Source: Gryganskiella cystojenkinii (lineage: Eukaryota; Mortierellomycota; Mortierellomycetes; Mortierellales; Mortierellaceae). From it: a stretch of DNA of 46,516 nucleotides. Shown here in pieces: positions 11,221 to 19,556 of the stretch (its first letter is position 1; every line of letters begins with the position of its first letter). Below the pieces are notes generated by a model. That model was not told the DNA's origin. It saw only the letters and a list, made by a program, of their open reading frames with translations, and did not search any database. The DNA lies in contig JAAAIG010000229.1 in assembly GCA_015852425.1 (NCBI GenBank), positions 1-46,516 on the forward strand, in the 5' to 3' direction. A program made the position numbers and the translations under genes.

Positions 11221-11475
11221 TTAACGACGACCTGAATCGCGTCCACCAGAGGATTCTTGACGATTCGCCCAATCATCTTGCTTGAAGGCGTCAGTGATAG
11301 CGCGAGCTTCTTCGAAGCCTTCGGGTGTGGGTTTGAGACCGTACGAGTGCATAAACTGCATCTTGCCACCCCAGGACTCGTAAATCTTGCTATCTGGGAT
11401 CGATTGCCAGTCCTGACCGTGGCTGCCACCGCCACCGTTGTTGTTTCGACCACCGCTGCTGTTGCGTCCACTCAT
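11221..11475 (-). CDS. Small protein with one copy of an unrecognised 'WRSIPD-SYGL' domain
   Basis: Single-exon reading frame of 84 residues starting MSGRN. The first ~20 residues are Gly/Ser/Asn-rich; the rest is one domain copy: WQSIPDSKIYESWGGKMQFM, then HSYGLKPTPEGFEEARAITD, then AFKQDDWANRQ, ending with a basic Gly/Arg tail. The same block recurs six more times in the three genes up to 15345, all on this strand. The pattern is W-(R/Q)-S-(I/M)-P-(D/N), an aromatic-Gly turn, F-M-x-S-(Y/F)-G, then a predicted amphipathic helix (EEARAI-D-x-(F/L)-K-Q). I do not recognise the family and assign no function. Its closest relative in the window is the 81-residue gene at 15100. The repeated, conserved coding pattern strongly supports it as a real gene despite its length. 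Confidence 0.8.
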   Translation of the reverse strand: MSGRNSSGGRNNNGGGGSHGQDWQSIPDSKIYESWGGKMQFMHSYGLKPTPEGFEEARAITDAFKQDDWANRQESSGGRDSGRR

Positions 11476-11877
11476 CGTGTTTTGTTTGGGGAACCAAGTG
11501 ATGGAATTGGAATAGGAGGAGAGTAAAACGGAATTGATGCAAAGGTCAAGAAAGTGAATGCGTGATGGTCAAACAGTCACAGTGACGGGTCCAGTGTTGG
11601 ACCCTTTATCCATTCTTACCCGCCGAACAAGGTGTGATCTGCATGTGTGTGCGTGAGAGCGAAAGATAGCATTATTATTTCTGCTTTACGGTGAAAGCAG
11701 AACTGTGCTGCTTTTATTCACACTCTCTCCAGGCAGGCATATAGTGCCACGATTTTCGTGCTTCCTTCCACTATCTCTATTGTCTCGGGCGTTCGTACCA
11801 ATTGCAGTTCTTGAGGTCCATCAATGTTCGGCGTCATCGAACCCATCTGGGGCCGGGTTCAGGTCGAATCCGCGACT
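11476..11877. other. Intergenic within the small-domain gene cluster
   Basis: These 402 bases hold the presumed promoter of the 84-residue gene and the 3' end of the 136-residue gene, both on the minus strand. CAAAAC motifs lie just before the ATG of both MSGRN genes. No other feature was seen. Confidence 0.5.
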
Positions 11878-12288
11878 TTATTCCCGACTGTTATCGCCTC
11901 GACGGCCACCTTGATCCGATACATACTTGGAGTTATCATCATCGTCGTCACTCTTGCCTTCATCGTCATCGTGGTCATCCTCGTCTTGGTTGTTATCAAC
12001 TTGCTCCTCATCCTCGTCAGACTGGAGGTTTGAGTTCTGGGACTCTCCGCGGTCTTGGGTTCGATCACACCAGTTACCCTGCTTGAAAGTATCCAAGATC
12101 GCCCGAGCCTCCTCGAACCCGTCTGGGTCGAGTCGAAGACCATAGGATAGCATGAAATTTTTCTTGCTCCCCAAAGAGGCCCTTACCTCCGAGTCTGGCA
12201 TCGATCGCCAGCCAAGGGTTGGACGGTCGTAAAGAGGGCGAGGCTTGTCTTTGACGTTGTTATCGTCAACATGATACAACTCGCTCAT
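11878..12288 (-). CDS. Protein with one 'WRSIPD-SYGL' domain and an acidic C-terminal tail
   Basis: Single-exon frame of 136 residues from MSELYHV. It has the extended form of the domain with the leader PLYDRPTLGWRSMPDSEV, then KKNFMLSYGLRLDPDGFEEA and RAILDTFKQGNWCDRTQ. The leader L-Y-x-x-P-x-x-G-W is shared with copies in the neighbouring 405-residue protein but absent from the two small MSGRN proteins. After the domain comes a tail of about 55 residues dominated by Asp, Glu, Asn and Gln, likely disordered. The frame remains open upstream to 12456, overlapping the next gene's 3' end, so the internal Met was taken as start. Only 131 bases separate it from the upstream gene stop. Function unknown. 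Confidence 0.75.
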   Translation of the reverse strand: MSELYHVDDNNVKDKPRPLYDRPTLGWRSMPDSEVRASLGSKKNFMLSYGLRLDPDGFEEARAILDTFKQGNWCDRTQDRGESQNSNLQSDEDEEQVDNNQDEDDHDDDEGKSDDDDDNSKYVSDQGGRRGDNSRE

Positions 12289-12419
12289 TTCTCTGAAAGG
12301 CGAGAGTGTGTTTAGTTTCGAAGAGTGGGGAGAAGTGGATGAGAAGAAATGTGTTGAGAATGGACGAGAGGAATGAAAATAAATCAAATAACGGCGAAAT
12401 TCATGCGTTATATTGTTTT

Positions 12420-13637
12420 TTATTTTTGCTGACCTTGCACTTGTCGCCTCTGCCATTCCTGTTTCTTGAGGGCGTCCAACAGTTCGCGGGCTTTCTTAGC
12501 CCCCTCCAGATTGGGCTCGATTCCGAACGACGACATGAACTTGTTCTTTTCCCCCCAGGTACTCCAGATCTCTTTATCCGGAATCGATCTCCAACGATGA
12601 TCCGACGAGGGCGAGATCGACCTCTTTCTCCGTCTCTTGCGGCGGCGACCCCCTTCTTCATGTACGGCAGAAGTATGAACTGAGGCAGTCGTGCCTTGAT
12701 GTGCATTCCCATATCCGTCCTCATCACTGATGACCCCGATCGGTCTCTTGTGGTGCCTCTCCATTTCCTCTGTCTGGACGCGTTCGTTCCAGTCGTTTTG
12801 CTTGAGGGAGTCTAAGATTGACCGGGCCTCTTCGAATCCATCTGGGTCCATTCGCAAACCATACGATCGCATGAATTGCGCCTTGCTGCCCCATGAAGCC
12901 CAGATCTGTGCATCTGGGATCGATCGCCAGCCTCGGACAGGGTCATCGTAAAGTGACTGGGGAAGCACTTTGGGTTGGTTCTTGTTGCCGCTGACGACTG
13001 TGACGGTCGGGAGGTGTATGAGCATCGGCTTTTTCTGGTTTTTCTTGGCGAGTTCCTTTTCCTCCTCTTGACGGTCGACCCAATCGTTCTTCTTGAACGA
13101 ATCCAGGATGGCCTGAGCTTCATCGTACCCATCCTGGTCAAATCTGAGACAGTAGGACCTCATAAACTCTTCTCTGCTTCCCCAGGATTTCCAAATCTCG
13201 GCATTCGGGATCGAACGCCAGCCAAGGGTCGGGTGATTATACAGAGGGTAGATTTTTCCTTCTTCCTCATCTTCATCGTCTTGTCGAGCTTCGCTGCTAC
13301 TGCGTTTGTTTTCGTGAAGGGCATCATCCAGCTCGTTGACTTCAGCACGGACAACCTTGACCGGCAGCATGTTCAGCATCTCGGGATTGTCTCGCACACG
13401 CATGCGGCGAACCCAGTTCATTTGTTTCAATTTATCCATTTCTTTTTGGTATTTATCGAGTCCGTGGACTTGCTTGAAATAAGCCATACTGTCCCCGTAG
13501 AAATGCAACACATGTTCTTCGGGGTATGACCGCCAGCCGAGAACTGGATGGTCATAAAGAGGGTAGTCTCTTGCTCCATCTTCAAGGTATTGACTCTTGT
13601 TCTTGCTTTTTTTACGAGAACGGTTTCTTTTTCTCAT
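12420..13637 (-). CDS. 405-residue protein with four tandem 'WRSIPD-SYGL' domains
   Basis: Uninterrupted frame of 405 residues starting MRKRNRSRKKSKN. Four domain copies are visible: copy 1 near residues 26-78 is degenerate (GWRSYPEEHVLHFYGDSMAY, KQVHGL); copy 2 near 132-190 (YPLYNHPTLGWRSIPNAEIW, FMRSYCLRFDQDGYDEAQAI); copy 3 near 225-285 (SLYDDPVRGWRSIPDAQIWA, FMRSYGLRMDPDGFEEARSI); copy 4 near 348-400 (HRWRSIPDKEIWSTWGEKNK, FMSSFGIEPNLEGAKKAREL). Linkers are charged and carry basic runs (GGRRRKRRRKRS; the N-terminus), which look like nuclear localisation signals. Copies 1-3 have the L-Y-x-x-P leader, copy 4 does not. No catalytic residue pattern is evident, so a binding role is a guess. 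The repeat architecture argues for internal duplication and is the centre of the local family. Confidence 0.85.
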   Translation of the reverse strand: MRKRNRSRKKSKNKSQYLEDGARDYPLYDHPVLGWRSYPEEHVLHFYGDSMAYFKQVHGLDKYQKEMDKLKQMNWVRRMRVRDNPEMLNMLPVKVVRAEVNELDDALHENKRSSSEARQDDEDEEEGKIYPLYNHPTLGWRSIPNAEIWKSWGSREEFMRSYCLRFDQDGYDEAQAILDSFKKNDWVDRQEEEKELAKKNQKKPMLIHLPTVTVVSGNKNQPKVLPQSLYDDPVRGWRSIPDAQIWASWGSKAQFMRSYGLRMDPDGFEEARSILDSLKQNDWNERVQTEEMERHHKRPIGVISDEDGYGNAHQGTTASVHTSAVHEEGGRRRKRRRKRSISPSSDHRWRSIPDKEIWSTWGEKNKFMSSFGIEPNLEGAKKARELLDALKKQEWQRRQVQGQQK

Positions 13638-15099
13638 ATCTCGGAAGAATGGGAGGTCAGGGTAGGATTTTGATTGTGTTTGGTGGGAAGAAATGAGATG
13701 AAGAACAGGGAATTGTTGAGAATCCGCCCATGTACAAAAAGGCAGTCACGCTCCCTTCTTTTTCGCGTGTCACTTCGGGCGCAGTATCAAGAGACTTTCC
13801 AAGCGTCTCGGTAGTGGCAATAACGTCAGGGTGGTCTAATGTTTTGAACGAAGGGACGCCCAGCCCCCCTCTGTTTAGTGACAATTAATTTTTTGGGCTC
13901 AATCTCGTCTCTATTTTTTTTTTTTTTTTTTTTGGGCACATGGTTGCCAGAAGCTATGTTCTTACCTCCCTCCATTGAGCCTTCTTTGGCAAATGGAAAA
14001 TGAGGATGAAACCTATGTACCAAATATCTAAAAAAAAAAAAAGATAACCGGACGCCCGAAAGGAAAAGACGAAGCAGGTGGGTCCTTATCAGCGACCACT
14101 CGAGTTATGTGAACAGGGCAGTTGATGGTGGAAAAAAGCTGTTGCTTTTCATTAATGAACGAGGGTATTTAAGACTATCTATTGTGGGTGAGGAGGTACT
14201 CTCAAAGGTTGTTGATACCGGTGGGGTTGGTGGTTGTGGAACCATCTTAGGGTTATATCCATGTCTTATCTTGTTACAGCTTGCTCCTTCTTGCCCGTCT
14301 TGCTTAAAATCATTGAGCCTCTTATTACATGCCAGGATAAGGCTGGGTACCACACGACATTACAAGTTGGTATTGGAGCCCCAATCTTGCCAGACATCTT
14401 GATCATGCGTGGACTTCCAACCTCTATTTCCAAGGCTTCCTTCATCCAAGACACCTTGGAAGTTATGTGTCCATATCGAGTTCGTCATGCAAGCCGAGAT
14501 TTGAGGACATGAATTATCTCGCAGACTACTTGGCCACATCTTTGCATAAACTTCAAACAGTCATTGAAATCGCTCGCCTGGCTTTTCGTAGAGTTGAAAG
14601 CATCCCTGCCACCGCTGTAGCTGTGGCCTTGGTTATCGGTCTCATTGTTCTTGATGTTGGAGTGACTAAGAGGAGAAAGAGAAATAGGTTAAGGAGCGTG
14701 GGAGAAAGTGTTTCGAGGTGAAAATGAGGTCAGAAAATCCGTCTGGAGGCCCACACTCCTCATTTTTTTTTTTTTTTTGCAGCTGTCTCTCCGAAAACTG
14801 GATAGAATGGGGCGCAGTAAAGGTTTTCTTGGACGTTGAAAGAAATATGTTATTCCTTCAACACCCTTTTATTGTTTAACTTAAAATTATTATTCACACA
14901 AAAAAACGTAGAACGGAGGTGGGAAAATCTTGATAGGTTTTGGCTGAGGAACGGGTAAAAAAAAAAATGGGGGGAAAAAAACCTGTTCCTCGAATATCAA
15001 GAGAAACCTTTGAACGACCGGACCGTTTCTTTCAGTAGCAAGGGCCAAAGAGCTTGTTCTGACCCTTAGCAAGTCTCAGTTGTAGAACTGGGACAAATT
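13638..15099. other. 1.46 kb intergenic region, no confident gene
   Basis: This stretch contains poly-T (about 13914-13934), poly-A (about 14030-14043) and several short open frames. One plus-strand frame near 14467-14721 encodes a hydrophobic segment (TAVAVALVIGLIVLDVGV) followed by basic residues, which could be a membrane-anchor relic, but no start, intron pattern or family match supports a gene. The presumed promoter of the 405-residue gene is at the left end. Confidence 0.5.
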
Positions 15100-15345
15100 T
15101 TACTTGCGACCGCCGCCGCCGTTGCCCTGGCTTGCAGCATAGTCGTTCTGCTTGAAGGCATCGGTGATGGCGCGAGCCTCGGCGTAACCCTCAGGCGTAG
15201 GCTTGAGACCGTACGAATTCATAAAGTTCTGCTGACCGCCCCAGGACTGGTGAATCTGGCTATTGGGGATAGACTGCCAGCCTTGGCTGCCGTTATTCCC
15301 ACCGCGAGAACCGCTTCCTTGGCTGCCGTTGTTACGTCCGCTCAT
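15100..15345 (-). CDS. Small protein with one 'WRSIPD-SYGL' domain (paralogue of the 11221 gene)
   Basis: Single-exon frame of 81 residues starting MSGRNNGSQ. A Gly/Ser/Asn-rich lead of about 23 residues precedes one domain copy: GWQSIPNSQIHQSWGGQQNF, MNSYGLKPTPEGYAEARAIT, DAFKQNDYAASQ, ending GNGGGGRK. It is clearly the sister of the 84-residue protein at 11221-11475: both share MSGRN, the WQSIP variant, SYGLKPTPEG and a Gly/Arg/Lys tail, and both lack the L-Y-x-x-P leader. A 36-base motif repeated upstream of the HisRS gene lies about 155 bases upstream of its start. Function unknown; the retained domain and small size suggest an abundant small binding protein, which is a guess. Confidence 0.8.
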   Translation of the reverse strand: MSGRNNGSQGSGSRGGNNGSQGWQSIPNSQIHQSWGGQQNFMNSYGLKPTPEGYAEARAITDAFKQNDYAASQGNGGGGRK

Positions 15346-15707
15346 GTTTTGGTTTTTGGCTTGTTTGTGAAGTTTTACGTGTCTGTGTGTATGTTTGTGG
15401 GAATGTGAGTATTGGATTGTGGAAATGGGTAGGGAAATGGGAAAGAGAAAGAGAGAGAAGAGGTGCACCGCTGGTCGAGCGGAAATATAGTGTCGAACAA
15501 TCACGTGCACGCGCCCAATCCCGAGAAACAAACCACAAAGCCCCACTTTGACTCCTGTTCCCACTCCTTACACATACATACGCCCCTTGTATCCTGCACC
15601 CTCGATAAGACTTGGAAAGGTCATCCTGCCCAGTCTTAGACCTTGTTCGCGACGATACTAGGTCAAACAACCCCTTCTTTGATCTTCCACTCTTGTCCCG
15701 TCTTGCC
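15346..15707. other. Intergenic between small-domain gene and gag relic
   Basis: These 362 bases hold the presumed promoter of the 81-residue gene, a GA-rich tract (15437-15461) and the first copy of the shared 36-base motif. No coding sequence was recognised. Confidence 0.5.
15499..15534 (+). repeat. Copy A of a 33-36 base direct repeat flanking the gag/F-box relics
   Basis: The segment begins AATCACGTGCAC and ends AATCCCGAG followed by A-rich sequence and CAAACC. The same order of blocks occurs at 17275-17307 in the same orientation, differing by short indels and a few bases. It contains a CACGTG palindrome. Confidence 0.75.
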
Positions 15708-16852
15708 ATGGCCGTCACCAACGAACGCCTTACCAACCTGGAAAATCGATTCGAACGACTGGGGCCCGCGTGGCGGCATGCTCGAGCAGCCAGTACGATT
15801 GGAATTGCCTTCCCAGATTGAACTGAAAGCCGTCTATGATAATATGGCTATTGTTCAAGAAACCTCCCGCCTCACCCGGGAAAGCCTTCAACCTCTCTTG
15901 ATGAGTTACGTCTCTCTGTCGACCAGTTCAGTCGCGACCGTACTGCAACTTCGCCACTAAGAAGGAAGTTGAGTTATGCACGAGTTTCCTCGAGATCTTA
16001 CTTCTTCCCTGTCTTCATCTTCTCTACCCGAGTCATCCAACAAGCCCAAAGTTCCTCAGCCCAACTCATTCTCTGGGAGACGAGACGACGAGAGGGCTGG
16101 AAGACTTTTAGCTCACATCTGGCCCCATTCGCAAAATATCATGTTTGCAATCGCTCGCCTGGGACCTAGAACTGCGTTTAAGTTATGCAACTGTACATCT
16201 GTAAAGAAGAACGTGGACCAACGTCCCCTAATCATCACCGACTACGACTTCTTCATCTAACCTATGACATACACTTTGGGCATCCTTAACGCCTCCATTG
16301 CCTCTTAGGCCCACCTACGCCAAATGATCCAGAAACGCTCAGCAGTCAACTATACCAATAAGTTTACTGACGTTGTCTCAAACACCAAGTAGATGATGCC
16401 GCCAAGATCTCCCAGTAACGACTCGGTTTGAAGGAGAAAGTCCAAAAACAGTTTGTCCATATCAAGGAACCTGATTTGCACGCGAGATGGACAAACAGAG
16501 TCACCACATGACTGCTCGTTTGCGCTCAAGCTCATTCTCATCCCCATTCTTCCGCACTCACTCAAGCCCGACTTCCACCCTCCTCGACCCCCTACCGCTC
16601 TGCCCACCACCTCCTGATCCTCCACCACTTCGGCCGCTCCTTCTTCCCCCCCTCTCCTGCTTCAACCTCTTCCTCGTCTTCAACCATGAGTCTTAGAACA
16701 GCTTCGTGAAACATAACTCCTGAAGAGAACCAAAGCAGATTCGACCACTTTGTCTCTATTGCGGCGAATTTGGTCACAGGATTGACAAGTGCCCCAACAA
16801 CAAGAAGACCTTAGCTAGCGCAAGTTGTCACGAACCCAGCCTAGAACCATAG
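15708..16852 (+). pseudogene. Decayed LTR-retrotransposon gag relic
   Basis: Fragments of a Gag-like protein appear in shifting plus-strand frames, broken by many stops. In order they are: MAVTNERLTNLENRFERLG (from 15708), a Pro/Ser segment with PQPNSFSGRRDDERAGR near 16060, NYTNKFTDVVSNTK near 16350-16390, EKVQKQFVHIKEPDL near 16435-16480, a Pro/Ser-rich stretch, and finally a CCHC zinc knuckle C-L-Y-C-G-E-F-G-H-R-I-D-K-C (16751-16792). The C-x2-C-x4-H-x4-C spacing is the retroviral/Ty3-type nucleocapsid signature. No protease, reverse transcriptase or integrase was found, so only gag remains. The right end abuts an F-box fragment on the other strand at about 16855. Assignment to Ty3/gypsy is inferred from the knuckle and order of parts. 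Confidence 0.65.
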
Positions 16853-17068
16853 GCCTAGGTTTCCTTTCCTACGGAGAGACTCCAATTTGTGAAACGTGGT
16901 CGAAGTAGTGCAAATGACTGTGTGACAAATCCCATCAATGAACAAGTCATACCAGGCCTTGCAAACACGAACGCAGTCTGTTCTGTCATATTGGGTAAGA
17001 TAGATCCTGATCATCTCTAGTAACTCGAGCGGGAGACTTATCAGTGTGGGGATCACCTGGCTTTTCAT
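16841..17068 (-). pseudogene. Truncated F-box protein gene
   Basis: A 75-residue frame begins MKSQVIPTLISLPLELLEMI and continues YLTQYDRTDCVRVCKAWYDL, a clear F-box (L-P-x-E-L-L-x-x-I...C-R-x-V-C-K-x-W). F-box proteins bring substrates to SCF ubiquitin ligases and need a C-terminal recognition region, usually leucine-rich repeats several hundred residues long. Here the protein stops 25-30 residues after the box (LESLRRKGN, then unrelated LGLWF and a stop), exactly where the gag relic begins. It therefore looks like the 5' remnant of a gene cut by retroelement insertion or rearrangement. Whether the stub is expressed cannot be told. Confidence 0.7.
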
Positions 17069-17274
17069 CGCGATGAATGAAAAAATGAGAGAAAATGAGA
17101 GGATTAGGTTGAAGGGAGAAGGAATGAGACGAAAAGATGTGATGAGAAAAGAGGTGTAAGGAGGAAGAGTATTTCGGTGGTGAACGATTTTTTTTTAGTA
17201 GTGGCAGGAACGATTTTTAGTGGCAAAATAAATAAATTGTACGGCATGTCATTCTCAAACTGTCCCGATTGAAA

Positions 17275-17307
17275 AATCACGTGCACACCAAATCCCGAGA
17301 ACAAACC
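17275..17307 (+). repeat. Copy B of the 33-36 base direct repeat, in the HisRS promoter
   Basis: Starts AATCACGTGCAC and continues through CAAATCCCGAGA to ACAAACC, matching 15499-15534 in the same orientation. It ends 42 bases before the HisRS start codon, so it probably lies in the core promoter or 5' leader. Confidence 0.75.
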
Positions 17308-17349
17308 TTTTTTCTGAAGTTCATTTCGTTTTTATTTGTTCTTTCAACC

Positions 17350-19304
17350 ATGACGACCATTGCATTTCGGGCACGCGTTGCCCCCACCACTGGACCAACA
17401 AGGAACTTTTGCCGATGCCTCAGCTCAAAGTCCAAGACCGGTATGAGAACCAAACCCATGGCTACGATTCACTCTCTCACATATGAATGAATGGCGCTGT
17501 TCCTGAATCCCCTGAATCCTTATTTTTTTTTATAAAAAAATAATTTATAACTAGTGATGTCACTTCCAGTCCGCGGGATGAAGGATCGTTTTGGAGAGGA
17601 GAATAGGAGATTCAGATGGATTGTCGATAAGGGTGCCAGTCTGTCAAATCTATATGGCTTCGAACAGGTATAGTTGTTCTTGGAGATGCATGTGTTTTCC
17701 GTTCAGCTTTGATCAAAATTTTTGTGCGTGCCTGGATTATTAATCTTTTTATTTATTGTTTATTTTGCAACCTCTCCCCCCTGTAGATCAACACCCCCAT
17801 CCTAGAATATTCGCAAGTCTTTGAGAGGACTCTCGGGGATGACTCGGACGTGGTTGGAAAGGAGCTTTACAGTTTTGAGGACAAGGGTGGATCCCGATTG
17901 ACCATGCGACCCGAGGGAACTGCAGGAATTACTCGTGCGCTGATCAGTCAACAGCAATACACGGAATTGTCTCAAAAATACTATTATCACGGGCCTATGT
18001 TCCGTCATGAGCGTCCACAGAAAGGCCGTCTTCGTCAGGTACCTGTCAAACCGTACGTCATTTCGTCCGGTGAAGATGCAGATCGATCAAGATGTTCAAC
18101 TAACCGACGCGATATATGTTTCTCTATCACCTTATGATCTAGTTTGAGCAATTTGGGATCGAGGTCTATGGACAGAGTCACGCATCATCAGATGTGGAGA
18201 CAATTGAACTCGGAGCCAAGTTCCTAAAGAGTCTTGGACTGGACTCTTATTCGGTATGGAAAAAAAACTGTCGATAATATATTTGAATCCAGGCGGGTTT
18301 CCTTTTATTAACCTTGGGCATATTCTGCATTGATACACATATAGTTGGAGATCAACAGTTTGGGCGATGACCAGTCTAGGCAACGGTACCGGGCAGCATT
18401 GAAGGAATACCTTTCAGAGTACAAGGATAAATTATCAATGACTAGCGTTGAAAGGTAACAGAGGGCAATATTCTGGATCGAGTCCGAGTTACCCCAGCGC
18501 GAGGACATCCTGACGGACTACTGAAAGACGCCATTACACTTTTTTTTTTTTTTTTTTTGAAATAGGCTCGATACCAATCCACTCCGTATTCTGGATTCAA
18601 AGGCACCGGAAGATATCGAGATCTTGAAGGAAAGCCCGCTCTTGTCCGATTATCTCAGTGAGGCCTCTCGGGATCGATTTGCGTTTATTACAGAAACGCT
18701 TCAACACCTCAGCATCCCATTCTTGGTCAACGATCGACTGGTCCGAGGATTAGACTACTATCAGGATACTGTGTTCGAGTTCAAGGTGTCGAGTCCACTC
18801 TTGGGAGCGCAACAAGGGACAGTCCTTGCAGGGGGGCGATATGATGGGTTGGTCGAGAAGATGGGTGGACCCGCTGGTATCCCTTCAATCGGCTGGGCTG
18901 CTGGATTGGAAAGGTTGAGTCTTTTGGTTAACGATAAGGATATCCCTCCAAAGAGGCGTCCAATCGCTCTTATCCCTGTACCTGATCGACCTTCTTCGTC
19001 TTCCTCCACATCCGCGATGACTGAAGCCACAATCACAACCCTCCACAGTCACGTCTTTGGTGTAGGTTCTGCAATCCGAGATCAAGGGTTCCCAGTTGAG
19101 CTTATGCATCTCACGAGTTCGACGAGTTCGAAATCTCAACTGCCTAAACAACTCGCCAAGGCCAGCAAGCTGAACGCGAGCCATGCAGTCTTGATCGGCA
19201 CACAAGAGATGAGTCGTGGCATTGTTACTTTCAGGGATCTGGACAAGTCGTTGCAAAAACATTGCAGTGTCGAAGATCTTGTCAAGGAACTCAATGAACT
19301 TTGA
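17350..19304 (+). CDS. Bacterial-type histidyl-tRNA synthetase, probably mitochondrial
   Basis: Class II synthetase that charges tRNA-His. Six exons, 17350..17440, 17555..17667, 17787..18038, 18143..18253, 18345..18454 and 18566..19304, give 471 residues. The first ~30 residues ([20 protein letters not shown]) look like a matrix presequence; a second in-frame Met ([10 protein letters not shown]) could give an untargeted form. The core is of bacterial type: [10 protein letters not shown] (106-115), motif 2 [31 protein letters not shown] (histidine-binding), and [20 protein letters not shown] with AAGLERL (motif 3). The C-terminal anticodon-binding domain follows a Ser/Thr-rich linker. Budding yeast uses one eukaryotic-type HTS1 for both compartments, so this fungus likely has a separate cytosolic enzyme elsewhere. 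A poly-T tract precedes the last acceptor. Confidence 0.93.
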
Positions 19305-19556
19305 CAATCTGAGGCGTTATTGCTAAAATAAAAAAATAATAATAATTAGACCTTTTTTCAAATTTTTTTTATTGGCAAAGAAATGGTTTGAAGGAGGCAT
19401 GTAGAGGAAATTGAAAAAAAATCTGTTATCAACGTCTTCCTTGAAAATCGTGTACTGTATGGATACTGATATTTGCTTCTTGAAAAATGATCATATGGAT
19501 GTGGGAAGTAGGTTGAGGGTGCAAGATCTAAAATGAGAGTCCTCATCGCCTATTTC

